Program-made: the position numbers and the translations under genes
Shown here: piece after piece, positions 16,034 through 25,402 of the stretch
Layout of the letters: every line of letters starts with the position of its first letter
Position numbering within the stretch: the first letter of the stretch is position 1
The notes under the pieces: generated by a model
Database searches by the model: none
What the model saw: only the letters and a program-made list of their open reading frames with translations
Told to the model about the DNA's origin: nothing
Source of the DNA: Pacificimonas sp963710205
Lineage (GTDB): Bacteria; Pseudomonadota; Alphaproteobacteria; Sphingomonadales; Sphingomonadaceae
NCBI GenBank assembly: GCA_963710205.1
Contig: CAVPZG010000006.1
Coordinates: 248,001-312,000, forward strand
Reading direction: 5' to 3'
DNA length: 64,000 bases

Positions 16034-16756
16034 CTAAAGCGCAGTCGTCAGCGTGAGCAGCCACTCCGGCATGATTTGCACAGCGGCGACTTCCAGCATC
16101 TTGTCGGTGCCCGTGACGACCAGCATTCCCGCCAGAATCATTGCCGCACCGAGAAGGATGCGGCCCTTGGCGCCGGTCGCGGCCAATCGGCCGCGCATTT
16201 TTGCCAGCGTTTTCTGACCGGCCGTGCCGATGAGCAGCAGCGGCATGGACGCGCCAATGCCGAAGATCGCCATGGTGAGGGCGACAGCGCCAAGCTGTTC
16301 GCCCTGACTGGCAAGCAGCGTGGCCGCGCCAAGCGTCGGGCCGACGCACGGACTCCAGACCGCCCCGAGCAGAGCGCCTAGGCCAAACTGGCCGCCGAGC
16401 CCTTTTCCGCTGTAGCTGGTCGAGCGCTCACCCGCCCAGCCGGCGATCGGACCCATGGCGGTCTGAAAGACCGTCTGCGCGCTCGGCACCGCCAGAACGG
16501 CACCGAAGGCGATAAGAAGGCCGCCGGAAATAGTGCGGAACAGCTCCGCATCGAGGCCGAGGTTGAACCCGATCGTTGCGATGAACAGGCCAACCGCAGT
16601 GAAGGATGTCGCGAGGCCCGCAGCAAGCGCCAAGGGGCCGAACCTGTGCGCGCTGGCAGCGCTGCCGAACACGATGGGCAACACGGGAAGAACACAGGGA
16701 TTCAGGAATGTGAGGATGCCCGCGAAAAGGGCGGCACCCAGGGTCAGGAGGTCCAC
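16034..16756 (-). CDS. CcdA/DsbD-like membrane electron carrier
   Basis: 240 residues with six or seven membrane spans. It matches the CcdA/DsbD-beta family: an early FLNPCVLPVLP motif with the first redox Cys (about residue 21) and a second Cys in VWSPCVGPTLGA (about residue 135). These carriers pass reducing power from cytoplasmic thioredoxin to periplasmic thioredoxin-like proteins. The thioredoxin-like gene 73 bases upstream in the same direction is the likely partner. Confidence 0.9.
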   Translation of the reverse strand: MDLLTLGAALFAGILTFLNPCVLPVLPIVFGSAASAHRFGPLALAAGLATSFTAVGLFIATIGFNLGLDAELFRTISGGLLIAFGAVLAVPSAQTVFQTAMGPIAGWAGERSTSYSGKGLGGQFGLGALLGAVWSPCVGPTLGAATLLASQGEQLGAVALTMAIFGIGASMPLLLIGTAGQKTLAKMRGRLAATGAKGRILLGAAMILAGMLVVTGTDKMLEVAAVQIMPEWLLTLTTAL

Positions 16757-16829
16757 GGGCGGGCTCCGTATCGTTGAAAGGGGCAGGCCGGAGGAAAAGG
16801 GGAAAACCTCCGGCCTGCTGGGGGAACAA

Positions 16830-17219
16830 TTAGCCTATGGTCGCCGCGACCATCGCGTTGATCCTGTCCGGGTCGGTTTCGCCAATGGAGCGGGCCACTT
16901 CCCTGTCGCCCTTGAAAGCGATCAGGGTGGACTGCTTGGTGATACGGAGCGGACGCTGGGCGTCCTTCTGACGGTCATAATCCATGGTGAAGACGATGAG
17001 ATCCTTGTTCGCCGGATTTGCGCCGAGGGCCTTGATGATCGGCGCCTGACGCGCGCAGGTCGGGCACCAGTCGGCATGAACGTCGATCAGGATCGGTTTG
17101 CCGCTCTCCTGCGCCTTCTCAAAAGCAGTTTGCGTGAATGGCTGAAAATCGGCGGCATGGGCGGGCGCGACGATGGCGACGGCAGCGATGACCGCGGGAA
17201 GGATATGGGAAATGCGCAT
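16830..17219 (-). CDS. Periplasmic thioredoxin-fold protein
   Basis: 129 residues. A Sec signal peptide (MRISHILPAVIAAVAIVAPAHA) is followed by a thioredoxin fold with the redox motif DWCPTCARQ (CPTC, about residues 50-53). It is a likely periplasmic reductant of disulfides, fed by the CcdA-like carrier encoded next. The start at 17219 gives a standard signal peptide; an upstream ATG at 17249 would only lengthen the n-region. A reducing rather than oxidising role is inferred from the CcdA neighbour. Confidence 0.85.
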   Translation of the reverse strand: MRISHILPAVIAAVAIVAPAHAADFQPFTQTAFEKAQESGKPILIDVHADWCPTCARQAPIIKALGANPANKDLIVFTMDYDRQKDAQRPLRITKQSTLIAFKGDREVARSIGETDPDRINAMVAATIG

Positions 17220-17554
17220 GTGAAAAAGGCTCCGTTGACGTTGCTTCATGGTGCCTTTCGTGCGTGCGGGGGAGGCGGTTACATCGCGCAACATGTCGGC
17301 TGCATCGCCATCGGCCTTGCAGCCGTCATCGATGGCATTCGACCATCGGGACATCTGGCGCAGGTCCATGCGCCAGATCGCGCATATGGGGCCCGGCATT
17401 CCGGGAGATGCCGGTCAGGTCAGGCCTTCGCCGAAAAGGCTGGACATGACCGCAACGGACCGGGGCACGGTTCCGCGCCCCGGCCGTCTCCTCATGTCGA
17501 GATGGACTGCCTGCCCTTTCGAAGCATTTCCGCGCCGCTGAACGCTGCTTCCGG
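17220..17554. other. Gene-free interval between the thioredoxin gene and the receptor gene
   Basis: 335 bases. A 7-bp GC hairpin (CCGGGGC at 17460-17466 with GCCCCGG at 17477-17483) could end receptor transcription, but no T tract follows on the minus strand. The promoter of the thioredoxin/CcdA pair should lie at the low end. Open frames here have no recognisable protein. Confidence 0.5.
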
Positions 17555-20335
17555 CTAAAAGGTAACGCCGAGGCTAAGCGAGTAACTCTGACCGCGATCG
17601 TAGAAGTTGCGCTCCAGTCGCGAGCCTTCAAATTCCTGGAATTCCTCATAGTCCGTGTCGAGAAGGTTGCGGGCTTCGAATTTCACTTCTGCATCGACGC
17701 CGCCCAGGGTCAGGCCCTGACGCAGAACAACGTCGAGCTGGACTCCGGGTTTCTCCTGAAACGGAATGGCGGCGATGCTGCCGTCCGAGGTCGCGCTGAC
17801 GAAGCGGCTCGTCACGCGTTCGGACGCATAACTGAGAAGAATGGTCTGCTGGGAAAGCTTATCTGCGTCCTCGAAGCCAATCTGCAGATTGACCAGATGG
17901 TCGGACTGGCCGGTCAGCGGCTCGCCGTCCGTGAACAATGTGTTGGCGGCCACGAGGCGACCCTCATTGTTGACGACCTGTTCATCGCCAACCTGAATGG
18001 ACGAACTGGTGTAGGTGTAATTGGCGCTGACGACCAGGTCACGGCTTTCAAGAAAATCCGCATCGCCGAACATGCCCGCCAGCGGGAATTTCTTCAGGAC
18101 TTCGATTTCGCCGCCATAGAGCTCCGCTGACGGTGCGTTGGCGAAGGTGGTGAAAAATGCCTCGCCCTGCACGAAGGCGACGGCTTCGATGGGATTGTCC
18201 AGCTTCTTGTAGAAACCGGCGAGGCTGATGGTTTCACCCCGACCTGGGTAATATTCCACCCGCGCCTCGCCGTTGATGAGTGTGGAATCCCGCAGGAACT
18301 GGTTGCCGATAAAGGTGCGGTTCGATTCGATGTCCAGGAACTGCTGCGGTGCCAGTTCGCGGAATTGCGGCCGGGCGATTGTCTTCGAACCGGCCAGGCG
18401 GAACTGCATATCGTCTGCAAAATTCCACGTCAGCGTTCCTGCGGGCAGGAAATAGTCATTTTCCAGCCGCGAGTTCACGAGGCTGGCGTCGCCGCCCGCG
18501 CCCGCGCCGCCGAAAATATCGAACGTGTCGATGGTCTGCGTCGCCGTTTCCCAGCGGACGCCCAGCGTCGCGCGCAGGAAATCGGCGGGTTCAATCTCGA
18601 CCTGACCGTAAAGGCCATGGATTTCGAGACCGGCATTGTAATTGATGACCTCACCGCCGGACGCCTGTTCTCGCAGGATCACGTCGAAATTACGGACAAC
18701 GAAATCGGACGTGAGATAATCGGGGCGCGACTGCGTGATCGACAGTGGCAGGGGCTGGTCGGCGCGGTAAACGAACGAGCGGCGAAAGCTGTCGCGCGAT
18801 GTGTCCGACCAGGCGTAGCCTGCGCTGACCGTCAGGTCGCGTTCGAACGGGATGTCATAGGCGAGATCGACGGAACCTGAGTAAAGATCCTCATTGAGTT
18901 CGGAAAAGGCGACGGTGGCGAACTGGCCGTTGGAGCGCAGGTCATTGGCGAAATCGCCCAGTTCCGGGCTGAATTCATAACTGAATTCGCGCTCATAGGG
19001 GGATTCCCGCTGTGTGTTGGCATAGGCACCGCGAAAATCGGCGCTGAAATCGCCGAAATCGAACTCCGCGACGACCTGCGTATCGATGAGCTGCCGCTCA
19101 AACCAGCTGGTGCGCTGGCGCAATAGCTCATTGTCGCCGACGGTTGAGGACAGGCCGCGATCGAGACGCGCTTCCTTCAGCGAGTCGCGGATATAGAGAT
19201 TCGTCCAGCGGATCTTGTGATCGCCAAATTCATAACCGAAGCCGAGAAGACCATTGACGACGATGCGGTTCTGCGTCCCAAGGAAGCGAAAATCGCTGGT
19301 CGGGACCAGTTCGTTGTCGCCGGAAAGGCCGGTCGAGAATTGCTGGATTCCGCCGCGCGTGCTCCAGCTGTTGTCCCAGCCGATATTGGCGATGATGCCC
19401 AGGCGGTCCTCGCCCACATCGATGGCCGTTCCCGCCGTCAGTTCAAGGGACCCGTTGACGGGGATATCACGGTTGCGCTGCACGACCGTGGTGGAGGCAT
19501 TGTTGAGGCTGGCGGTGATGCCTTCCAGTTCGTCCTGACCGAAATTCGGTCCGCGTGTGACGCCGCCCTCCACGTCAAGGGCGCGGGCCAGAACGTCCGG
19601 AATGTCACGCGAGCCGTCGTCGAAGCCTAAAAAATCCGTGTCCGAACCGAAATAGGTATAGCCCAGCTCGAACGTCGTCTGGCTGTTCGCGCCTAGGCCG
19701 CCGCCGACGGAGAGAAAGGTTTCCTCCGGAATGGCGAGCGTGGTGAGATTGATGACGCCGCCGCCGAATTCGCCGGGATAGGCGACGGAATAGCTTTTCT
19801 GCACGACCGAGGAGGCGATGACGCTGGTCGGAAAGATGTCGAGCGGGACGACGCGGCGCAGCGGTTCCGGGCTGGGAAGCGGCGAGCCGTTGAGGAGCGC
19901 GAGCGAATAGCGGTCGCCAAGACCGCGCACGTAGACAAACCGGCCGCCGACGAGGCTGAGGCCCGTCACCCGCTGCAGGGCCGATGCGATATCCCCTTCG
20001 CCGGAGCGGGCGATGTCTTCACTGGAGAGGACATTGAGCACTTCGGAAGAAGCGCGGACGGGCTCCGGGATGTAGCGTCCCTTGATGACGATCACATCAT
20101 CGTCGCCTCCCGCTGCGCCCGGACCGGAAATGTCGACCGTGCCGCTGTCCTGAATGTCATCATCCGCGCCGGGTGTCGCGCTGTCCACGACCTCCGCCTC
20201 ACTGTCCTGCTGGACGCCGGGAATGGGCGCGGTGGTTGTCGCGGGAGCAGTCTGCGCGAAGGCCGTACCGCCAAATGGTGCGGCAAGCGCGCTGGTGAGC
20301 AGCAGCAGCTTTAGCCGGGAAGAAGTGAGCGTCAT
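17555..20335 (-). CDS. TonB-dependent outer-membrane receptor
   Basis: 926 residues. Signal peptide (LKLLLLTSALAAPFGGTAFAQ), a Pro/Thr/Asp-rich linker, a plug domain (about 95-225, with GDIASALQRVTGLSLVGGRFVYVRG) and a long 22-strand barrel ending YSLSLGVTF with the terminal Phe recognised by BAM. It imports a substrate across the outer membrane using TonB energy. The start at 20335 has AAGGAC upstream and gives a clean signal; a 51-residue longer frame is rejected. It lies about 90 bases downstream of the beta-helix lipoprotein gene, so the two probably act together. The substrate is unknown. Confidence 0.93.
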   Translation of the reverse strand: MTLTSSRLKLLLLTSALAAPFGGTAFAQTAPATTTAPIPGVQQDSEAEVVDSATPGADDDIQDSGTVDISGPGAAGGDDDVIVIKGRYIPEPVRASSEVLNVLSSEDIARSGEGDIASALQRVTGLSLVGGRFVYVRGLGDRYSLALLNGSPLPSPEPLRRVVPLDIFPTSVIASSVVQKSYSVAYPGEFGGGVINLTTLAIPEETFLSVGGGLGANSQTTFELGYTYFGSDTDFLGFDDGSRDIPDVLARALDVEGGVTRGPNFGQDELEGITASLNNASTTVVQRNRDIPVNGSLELTAGTAIDVGEDRLGIIANIGWDNSWSTRGGIQQFSTGLSGDNELVPTSDFRFLGTQNRIVVNGLLGFGYEFGDHKIRWTNLYIRDSLKEARLDRGLSSTVGDNELLRQRTSWFERQLIDTQVVAEFDFGDFSADFRGAYANTQRESPYEREFSYEFSPELGDFANDLRSNGQFATVAFSELNEDLYSGSVDLAYDIPFERDLTVSAGYAWSDTSRDSFRRSFVYRADQPLPLSITQSRPDYLTSDFVVRNFDVILREQASGGEVINYNAGLEIHGLYGQVEIEPADFLRATLGVRWETATQTIDTFDIFGGAGAGGDASLVNSRLENDYFLPAGTLTWNFADDMQFRLAGSKTIARPQFRELAPQQFLDIESNRTFIGNQFLRDSTLINGEARVEYYPGRGETISLAGFYKKLDNPIEAVAFVQGEAFFTTFANAPSAELYGGEIEVLKKFPLAGMFGDADFLESRDLVVSANYTYTSSSIQVGDEQVVNNEGRLVAANTLFTDGEPLTGQSDHLVNLQIGFEDADKLSQQTILLSYASERVTSRFVSATSDGSIAAIPFQEKPGVQLDVVLRQGLTLGGVDAEVKFEARNLLDTDYEEFQEFEGSRLERNFYDRGQSYSLSLGVTF

Positions 20336-20426
20336 GACGGCGGGTGTCCTTGATCCTGTTTTATGAGAAGGGGCGGCGGCTGCCTGTTGGTAGCCGCCGC
20401 CCATCCGTGGCACTGGTGGCGGCGAC

Positions 20427-21986
20427 TTATCCGCCCGTGGTGGGTACGATTGTCCGCGGACGTGCTTCGCAGGCCTGGCTGCTGCCAAGACCGCAGGCCC
20501 AGCCGTCGAACCACAGGTCGGTCTCGTCCCTGACCGCGCCGATATAGGTCGTTGCCATCAGGAAGCTGTTCAGCGTCGAGGCGTCGAAGGCCGTGACTGC
20601 CGTCTCGTTCGCGCCGTTGACGAGACCCGATGTTCCGCCCAGCGAGCTGGTGAAGTCAGCATTGTTGTTCATGCCGCCACCCGTGAAGAGCGCAAGATCA
20701 TCGATGCCATCGTCGTCACCGTCCGCCGCTGCCGCGCAGTCGAGGACGACCGACTGGAAGACCGGCGGACCATTCTCGTCATTCATGTCGTTCGCGGCCG
20801 CAGCGGTCTGGGCCCCGTCAATGTCGATGCATGAACCTGCGGGCGATACCACCACGCCGTTGACGAGCGCATAGTCGCCGCCGCCGCGCAGGGTGATGTC
20901 AGTGCCGCTGTTGGTCAGGAAGGTGAAGTTGGCAAGCACGGTGTCCTGACGCGGCAGACGGTTCTCGTTGCCATCGGAATCCGCTTCCCAGGCGCGGTCG
21001 CCGCCGGACGCGCGCTGTGCCACGATGACGAACTGGTTGACGCCGGTGTAACCGGAATCGGTGTCGATCGAGTCATCGTCATTTCCGGTCAGCACCAGAT
21101 AGCGACCATTGACCGTGCCGCCGAACCATTCGATGCCGTCGTCGGAGTTGTTGTGGACCTGCACATGGTCGAAAGTGGTGCCGCTGCCGACGCCGGCAAG
21201 CGTGATGCCGTTCAGCTCGTTACCGGTCGAAACCTCGAAGCCGGCGTAACGGACGGAAAGATAGCTGATCGCGCCGGAGCTGTCGCCGGGCAGGTCGCCG
21301 CCGAAGAACGCGTTCGACGTGCCTTCCACCGCGCCAGTGCAATCAGCTGTGCCGCCCGTGCCGGCGGTACAGTCAGAAAAGGGCGCGCGGCCCAGAATGA
21401 CGACACCGCCCCACTGGCCAATGGAGTCGGCAGTTGCCGTGCCTTCCATATTCTGGCGGCTGGTCATGATGACGGGCGCGCTTGCCGTGCCATCGACGCG
21501 CAGCTGCGAACCGCGATTGACGAGCAGGAAATCGGCGCCGGACGAACCGAAGATGACGACGCCGGGGTCAATGCTGAGCGTAGCCTGCTGCGAACCGGCT
21601 ACGGGGGCGTCGGTCGGGCCGACATCCGTGCCGACCTGTACGCGGCCAGAGAGGGAATAGACAACGCCGGGAAGTGCCTGGAGGCGGAGGTCGGATGAAA
21701 TGACGCCGCGAATCTGACAGACACGGGCATCGTCCGTCGTTGCAGCCGTGCCGTAATCGAGAATTTCCGCCGTGCGTGTCGTTCCGGTCGGGCAATTTTC
21801 GGCAGGACCGTCGCCTGGGGTTGGCGTCGGGGTCGGCGTCGGTGTGGGCGTAGGCGTCGGTGTGGGCGTGGGCGTCGGCGCGGGAACGACGATGATGCCG
21901 TCACCCGGGGACGCGACGTCGTCCGCTCCGCAGCTGGCAAGTGCGAGGGCGGAACCCAGAAGCAGGAAAGCGCGTGTGTAGGACAT
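20427..21986 (-). CDS. Surface lipoprotein with a predicted beta-helix
   Basis: 519 residues. A lipoprotein signal (LLLGSALALASCGADD, lipobox LASC) is followed by a Pro-Thr dipeptide tract of about a dozen repeats (about 41-62), then a Gly/Asp/Asn-rich domain with short repeated strands such as GITLAGVGSGTTFDHVQVHN and DDDSIDTDSGYTGVNQF. This is the look of a right-handed parallel beta-helix. The Pro-Thr tract would act as a stalk. Proteins of this type are found beside TonB receptors in sphingomonads and Caulobacter relatives. It may capture substrate for the receptor and could be a type II secretion cargo, given the GspC/GspE-like genes next door; both points are inference. Confidence 0.7.
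   Translation of the reverse strand: MSYTRAFLLLGSALALASCGADDVASPGDGIIVVPAPTPTPTPTPTPTPTPTPTPTPGDGPAENCPTGTTRTAEILDYGTAATTDDARVCQIRGVISSDLRLQALPGVVYSLSGRVQVGTDVGPTDAPVAGSQQATLSIDPGVVIFGSSGADFLLVNRGSQLRVDGTASAPVIMTSRQNMEGTATADSIGQWGGVVILGRAPFSDCTAGTGGTADCTGAVEGTSNAFFGGDLPGDSSGAISYLSVRYAGFEVSTGNELNGITLAGVGSGTTFDHVQVHNNSDDGIEWFGGTVNGRYLVLTGNDDDSIDTDSGYTGVNQFVIVAQRASGGDRAWEADSDGNENRLPRQDTVLANFTFLTNSGTDITLRGGGDYALVNGVVVSPAGSCIDIDGAQTAAAANDMNDENGPPVFQSVVLDCAAAADGDDDGIDDLALFTGGGMNNNADFTSSLGGTSGLVNGANETAVTAFDASTLNSFLMATTYIGAVRDETDLWFDGWACGLGSSQACEARPRTIVPTTGG
21819..21886 (-). repeat. Simple coding repeat encoding the Pro-Thr stalk
   Basis: About eleven imperfect 6-base units of the GG(C/T)GT(C/G) type in this strand's complement encode Pro-Thr dipeptides. 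The tract is prone to length change by slippage, but every 6-base step keeps the frame, so it should vary stalk length, not switch the gene off. Confidence 0.8.
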
Positions 21987-22156
21987 GTTGGAAAACCCCT
22001 TTGAAGAACCGGTTTCGTTTGTTTCGGACCGATCCGGCGACCACCGCCAGATCAACTTGGCGGCCCCGATAGGGTGATTCGATGATGGTAATGTGACAGG
22101 AAATGACGAATTTCGATGATGTCAGAACGATGACATTCATATTTCAAATTAATGAC

Positions 22157-22885
22157 TTATCCGCGCGGTATGATCGCTTCCCGCGTGTTTCCGCCGCGCT
22201 CGTATGTGACCCTGCCGCCCATGTTCAGGGTGATCCTGCGCGCAAGATCCTGAATACGTTCTGGGTTGTCGAAGGCATCGCCGTCAAAGCCGGTCAGCAC
22301 ATCGCCAGCCTGCAGCCCAAGCCCCTTTAAAACGGGCGGCACGCTGGTCAGGCGGTAGCCACCTGCGTCCTTCTGAAGGGACAGGATCAAACCGTTGAAA
22401 CCGGCATCCGCATCAGCTTCGGCCGCACTTGGAGGGTCGGGCCTGATGGTATTTTCCAGCCCGGTGCTTCGCCAGTCCAGGCGCGCCTGTTGACCGTCGC
22501 CGCTGGAAAGAATCGCATGAAACGGTGCGACTTCCGCGAGTATCCAGCCTTTGGAGACGGTACCGCCAACCTTGATGCGGCGCTGCCTGCCATCGCTATC
22601 GGCGATCAATATGGCACCGCTGCCATGGCTCCCCACCGAGATTCCGGTCAGCGTCAGTCCGTCGGGGCGTTGTGCGCGCGCGGGCTGAGGTGGGTTTTGC
22701 GGGACAGGGCGAGGGGACGTTGCCCTGACCGCAATGTCACCCGTGTTTGCGGTCTGCGTCGCGGGCGGTTCCGCGTCTTCCGCGGGCCAAAGTATAGACA
22801 GGGCGATCACCAGGATGGCGAGACCAGCCAGGAGGAGTAATTGCCTGTGGCCGATCCATTTTGCTGCCGTGCGCCGGGTCATCAC
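22157..22885 (-). CDS. GspC-like type II secretion protein with PDZ domain
   Basis: 242 residues. One N-terminal membrane anchor (about 13-33: QLLLLAGLAILVIALSILW), a Pro-rich linker, the GspC homology region (about 77-130: LTLTGISVGSHGSGAILIAD and IKVGGTVSKGWILAEV) and a C-terminal PDZ domain (about 165-240: LKGLGLQAGDVLTGFDGDAF). GspC links the inner-membrane platform to the secretin and helps choose substrates. Here it stands apart from a full gsp operon, between the receptor/lipoprotein genes and a divergent GspE-like gene, which suggests a cargo-specific accessory. Confidence 0.82.
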   Translation of the reverse strand: MMTRRTAAKWIGHRQLLLLAGLAILVIALSILWPAEDAEPPATQTANTGDIAVRATSPRPVPQNPPQPARAQRPDGLTLTGISVGSHGSGAILIADSDGRQRRIKVGGTVSKGWILAEVAPFHAILSSGDGQQARLDWRSTGLENTIRPDPPSAAEADADAGFNGLILSLQKDAGGYRLTSVPPVLKGLGLQAGDVLTGFDGDAFDNPERIQDLARRITLNMGGRVTYERGGNTREAIIPRG

Positions 22886-23033
22886 CTTACCTTAGGCATG
22901 GGCCCTCACATTTTCACCCCTGAGAGGTGCATATGACAGCAATGTCCCAAATCTTTCCCGAAACCGTCACAGTCCTCGCCTAGCCTCCAATCGGGTTCCG
23001 TTCGGATCCAAAGGCAATTTTCGGGACAGGGCA

Positions 23034-24218
23034 ATGCGGCGATTGCACGGCGATCAGTTTCCAGATCCGGCCATTACGTCGCCCGCGGAGCTGTTGCAGC
23101 ATATGGTCGCCAGTGCGATCGGGGCAGGCGCGGAAGATATCTACCTGAACCAGGGCGGGGGCGCGCTGTCGGTAAAAATGCGTCTGAATGACAATCTGGT
23201 GGAGCAGCTTCGCCTGGAACCGGAGCAAGCCAGCATCCTGATCGACCACATCAAGGATGCCGCGAGGATAGGCGCAAAGGAGCAGGGCAGGCCGCGATCC
23301 GGATATCTGCAACTGGTCGCAGAGTGCAGGCAGGTGCGTGTATCGGTTTCAGTGTTGCCCGCGCGCGGCGGAGAACGCGTGGCGCTGCGGCTGGAGGACA
23401 TGGACAGAAGCGCACTGCCGCTGAACAGACTGGGCCTGTCCGCGCTGCAACTGGACCTCCTCTCTTCTGCGCTGGCCGAACGGCAGGGAATGATCCTGTT
23501 CGCCGGGCAGGCGGGCTCAGGCCTGACGACGACGCTTTACGCTGCGATCGAGCACATCAATGACGGCGCACGCGATATCCTGTGCGCGGAAGAGTCGGCC
23601 GAGCGGCTGATAGACGGAATCGGCCAGATCGAGATCGACGGAACGTCCGGCCTCGGTGCGGCTGCTGCGCTTCAGGCCATGCTGGAGCATCGGCCCGACG
23701 TTGCGATCATCTCTTCGCTGGAGGACGCGCGCACGGCGGAGGTGGCAGTTGAGGCGGCCCGGTCATCCACGCTGATCCTTGCTGGATTACCCGCGGCGGA
23801 TAGCATCACCGCGCTCGAAACCCTGAAAACGCTGGTTGGAGACATGTCGCTGGCGGCGCGGGCACTGCGTCTGGTCGTCGCGCAGCGCCTTGTGGCCAAA
23901 CTTTGCCCCGCCTGTGTCCAGTCACATCCCGCCACCAGTGCGGAAGCGGCACCGCTCGGTCTGGAACAGGGAAGTATCATCCACGTCGCCGAGGGATGTG
24001 CGGCCTGCCAGAATCGTGGTCATGACGGACATATCGCGATGTTCGAAATGCTGAATCTGGACGCCGAGACACGCGAATTGATTGCCGCCGGTGTCGATCA
24101 GGAAATTATCGCCCGCCATGTCTTTTCGACCCTGCCCAATTTCGCTTCGTCAGCGCGAAAAATGGTCCTGGCAGGGGTCATAAGTGTTGCCGAAGGGGTG
24201 CGTGCCCTTCGGCAATAG
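23034..24218 (+). CDS. GspE/PilB-like protein lacking the ATPase signatures
   Basis: 394 residues aligning with the C-terminal part of GspE/PilB secretion ATPases; a complete N1 domain is absent. The Walker A sequence is GQAGSGLT, with Leu164 where the nucleotide-binding Lys belongs. The Walker B region reads IISSLED instead of (I/V)GEIRD, so the catalytic Glu is Ser228. The His box STLHTN is LAGLPA. The zinc tetracysteine motif is kept (CPAC 291-294, CAAC 322-325). It should be unable to hydrolyse ATP, yet the frame is intact and the fold conserved, so a structural or regulatory role is likely. It is divergent from the GspC-like gene. Confidence 0.85.
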   Translation: MRRLHGDQFPDPAITSPAELLQHMVASAIGAGAEDIYLNQGGGALSVKMRLNDNLVEQLRLEPEQASILIDHIKDAARIGAKEQGRPRSGYLQLVAECRQVRVSVSVLPARGGERVALRLEDMDRSALPLNRLGLSALQLDLLSSALAERQGMILFAGQAGSGLTTTLYAAIEHINDGARDILCAEESAERLIDGIGQIEIDGTSGLGAAAALQAMLEHRPDVAIISSLEDARTAEVAVEAARSSTLILAGLPAADSITALETLKTLVGDMSLAARALRLVVAQRLVAKLCPACVQSHPATSAEAAPLGLEQGSIIHVAEGCAACQNRGHDGHIAMFEMLNLDAETRELIAAGVDQEIIARHVFSTLPNFASSARKMVLAGVISVAEGVRALRQ

Positions 24219-24224
24219 CTCGGC

Positions 24225-24578
24225 CTAGCGCGAGGCCTGCTCCACCCTGGCCAGTCTGCTGCTGGCAATATTATGTGCGCTGACCTTGCGATCGTCCGAC
24301 AGGACCAGGACCATGTCCTCTCCGGCAAGGACGCGCGCGTAGATCGCATCGGCTTCGGCATTTCGACCGGTTGACGCATAGACCTGTGCGAGATTGAGCA
24401 GATGCGCGGGATCGTCGGAAAGGCTGTCCGAACTTGCCGCCAGCTGACGCTCGGCAGTTTGCCAGTCGCCTTCGATCATGGCCGTATAGCCGAGGGCATC
24501 CTTGTCATAACCGATTTCCTGCGCGGTGACCCCGGTCAGCGCGAATGTCGAAAGCGCGAGCGCGCACATCATTTTCAT
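24225..24578 (-). CDS. Small secreted TPR protein
   Basis: 117 residues. A signal peptide (MKMMCALALSTFALTGVTAQ) precedes two or so TPR-like helical pairs (DALGYTAMIEGDWQTAERQL and AHLLNLAQVYASTGRNAEAD). GGAG lies 8 bases upstream of the start. It converges on the GspE-like gene with only 6 bases between stops. A periplasmic adaptor linked to the neighbouring type II-like genes is plausible but unproven. Confidence 0.68.
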   Translation of the reverse strand: MKMMCALALSTFALTGVTAQEIGYDKDALGYTAMIEGDWQTAERQLAASSDSLSDDPAHLLNLAQVYASTGRNAEADAIYARVLAGEDMVLVLSDDRKVSAHNIASSRLARVEQASR

Positions 24579-24772
24579 GGTCTGTCTCCTCCGTGCCCGG
24601 AGGTTACAGTTTTATGACAAAAATTGCAACATAATTGTAACACAGCTGTGGCCGGTGCCAGCAGAGCGCGTAATACAGGAATATCAAGGACGTAGATTCT
24701 CTGAGCGTCCGCACTGACGTCAGGTCAAGGCTGCGTTCAGGCCATCCGGGAGCGTTCTAGGTGACGGGCCGC

Positions 24773-25402
24773 TTAGGCCTTCTTCCCGCCATAGCCTCTC
24801 AGGAACAGGTCGACGGCGGAATCAATGCGCCTTTCCGCCTTTTCCGTATCAACGATACCAGCGAAGCGCCGCTCCAGATCGGCCAGGCCCTTGAACATTG
24901 CCGCCAGATGTTCGGCTGCCATGTCGGGGTCATCGACATGGATTTCACCGCGTTTTCCGGCGCGCGCAAGCATGTCCGAGAGTGCGCGGTGCATGCGGCG
25001 TGGTCCCGCCTCCAGGAAGCTGATGCCCAGTTGCGGTTCGCGTTCGGTTTCCGCTGCGATTCGCGTCTCGAACTGACCCATTTCCGGGCGGCCCAGAAAG
25101 GCGATCATGGCGCGGCCAAAGGCCCGCAGCCGCTCGTCCAGCGGCCCTCCCTCGTCGTCAAACAGCAGGCGGTCGCGAATCTTGGCGCATTCCTGTTCGA
25201 CAGCGGCAGTGAACAGGGCCGACTTGTCGCCAAAATGCTTGTAGATCGTCACCTTGGACACGCCTGCCGCTTCCGCCACGGCCTCCACGGATGTGGCGGC
25301 ATAGCCATGCCTGAAAAACGCATCGCGCGCCGCCGAAACGATGGCATCGCGCTTCTTCAGATCGATCCGGCGTCCGGGCCGCGAGGGCTTTCGTGTTGAC
25401 AA
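24773..25402 (-). CDS. TetR-family repressor of the adjacent exporter
   Basis: 209 residues. The N-terminal helix-turn-helix is typical (RDAIVSAARDAFFRHGYAATSVEAVAEAAG, VSKVTIYKHFGDKSALF), and the C-terminal ligand domain resembles the AcrR C-terminal type. It is divergent from the four-gene DevBCA/TolC-like exporter, with palindromic operators in the 88-base gap, so it very likely represses both itself and the exporter until a substrate binds. Confidence 0.92.
   Translation of the reverse strand: MSTRKPSRPGRRIDLKKRDAIVSAARDAFFRHGYAATSVEAVAEAAGVSKVTIYKHFGDKSALFTAAVEQECAKIRDRLLFDDEGGPLDERLRAFGRAMIAFLGRPEMGQFETRIAAETEREPQLGISFLEAGPRRMHRALSDMLARAGKRGEIHVDDPDMAAEHLAAMFKGLADLERRFAGIVDTEKAERRIDSAVDLFLRGYGGKKA

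Noticed and set aside
17248..17541. A 97-codon frame between the thioredoxin and receptor genes
   Set aside because: No ribosome site, no recognisable motif, and it overlaps the promoter region of the thioredoxin gene.
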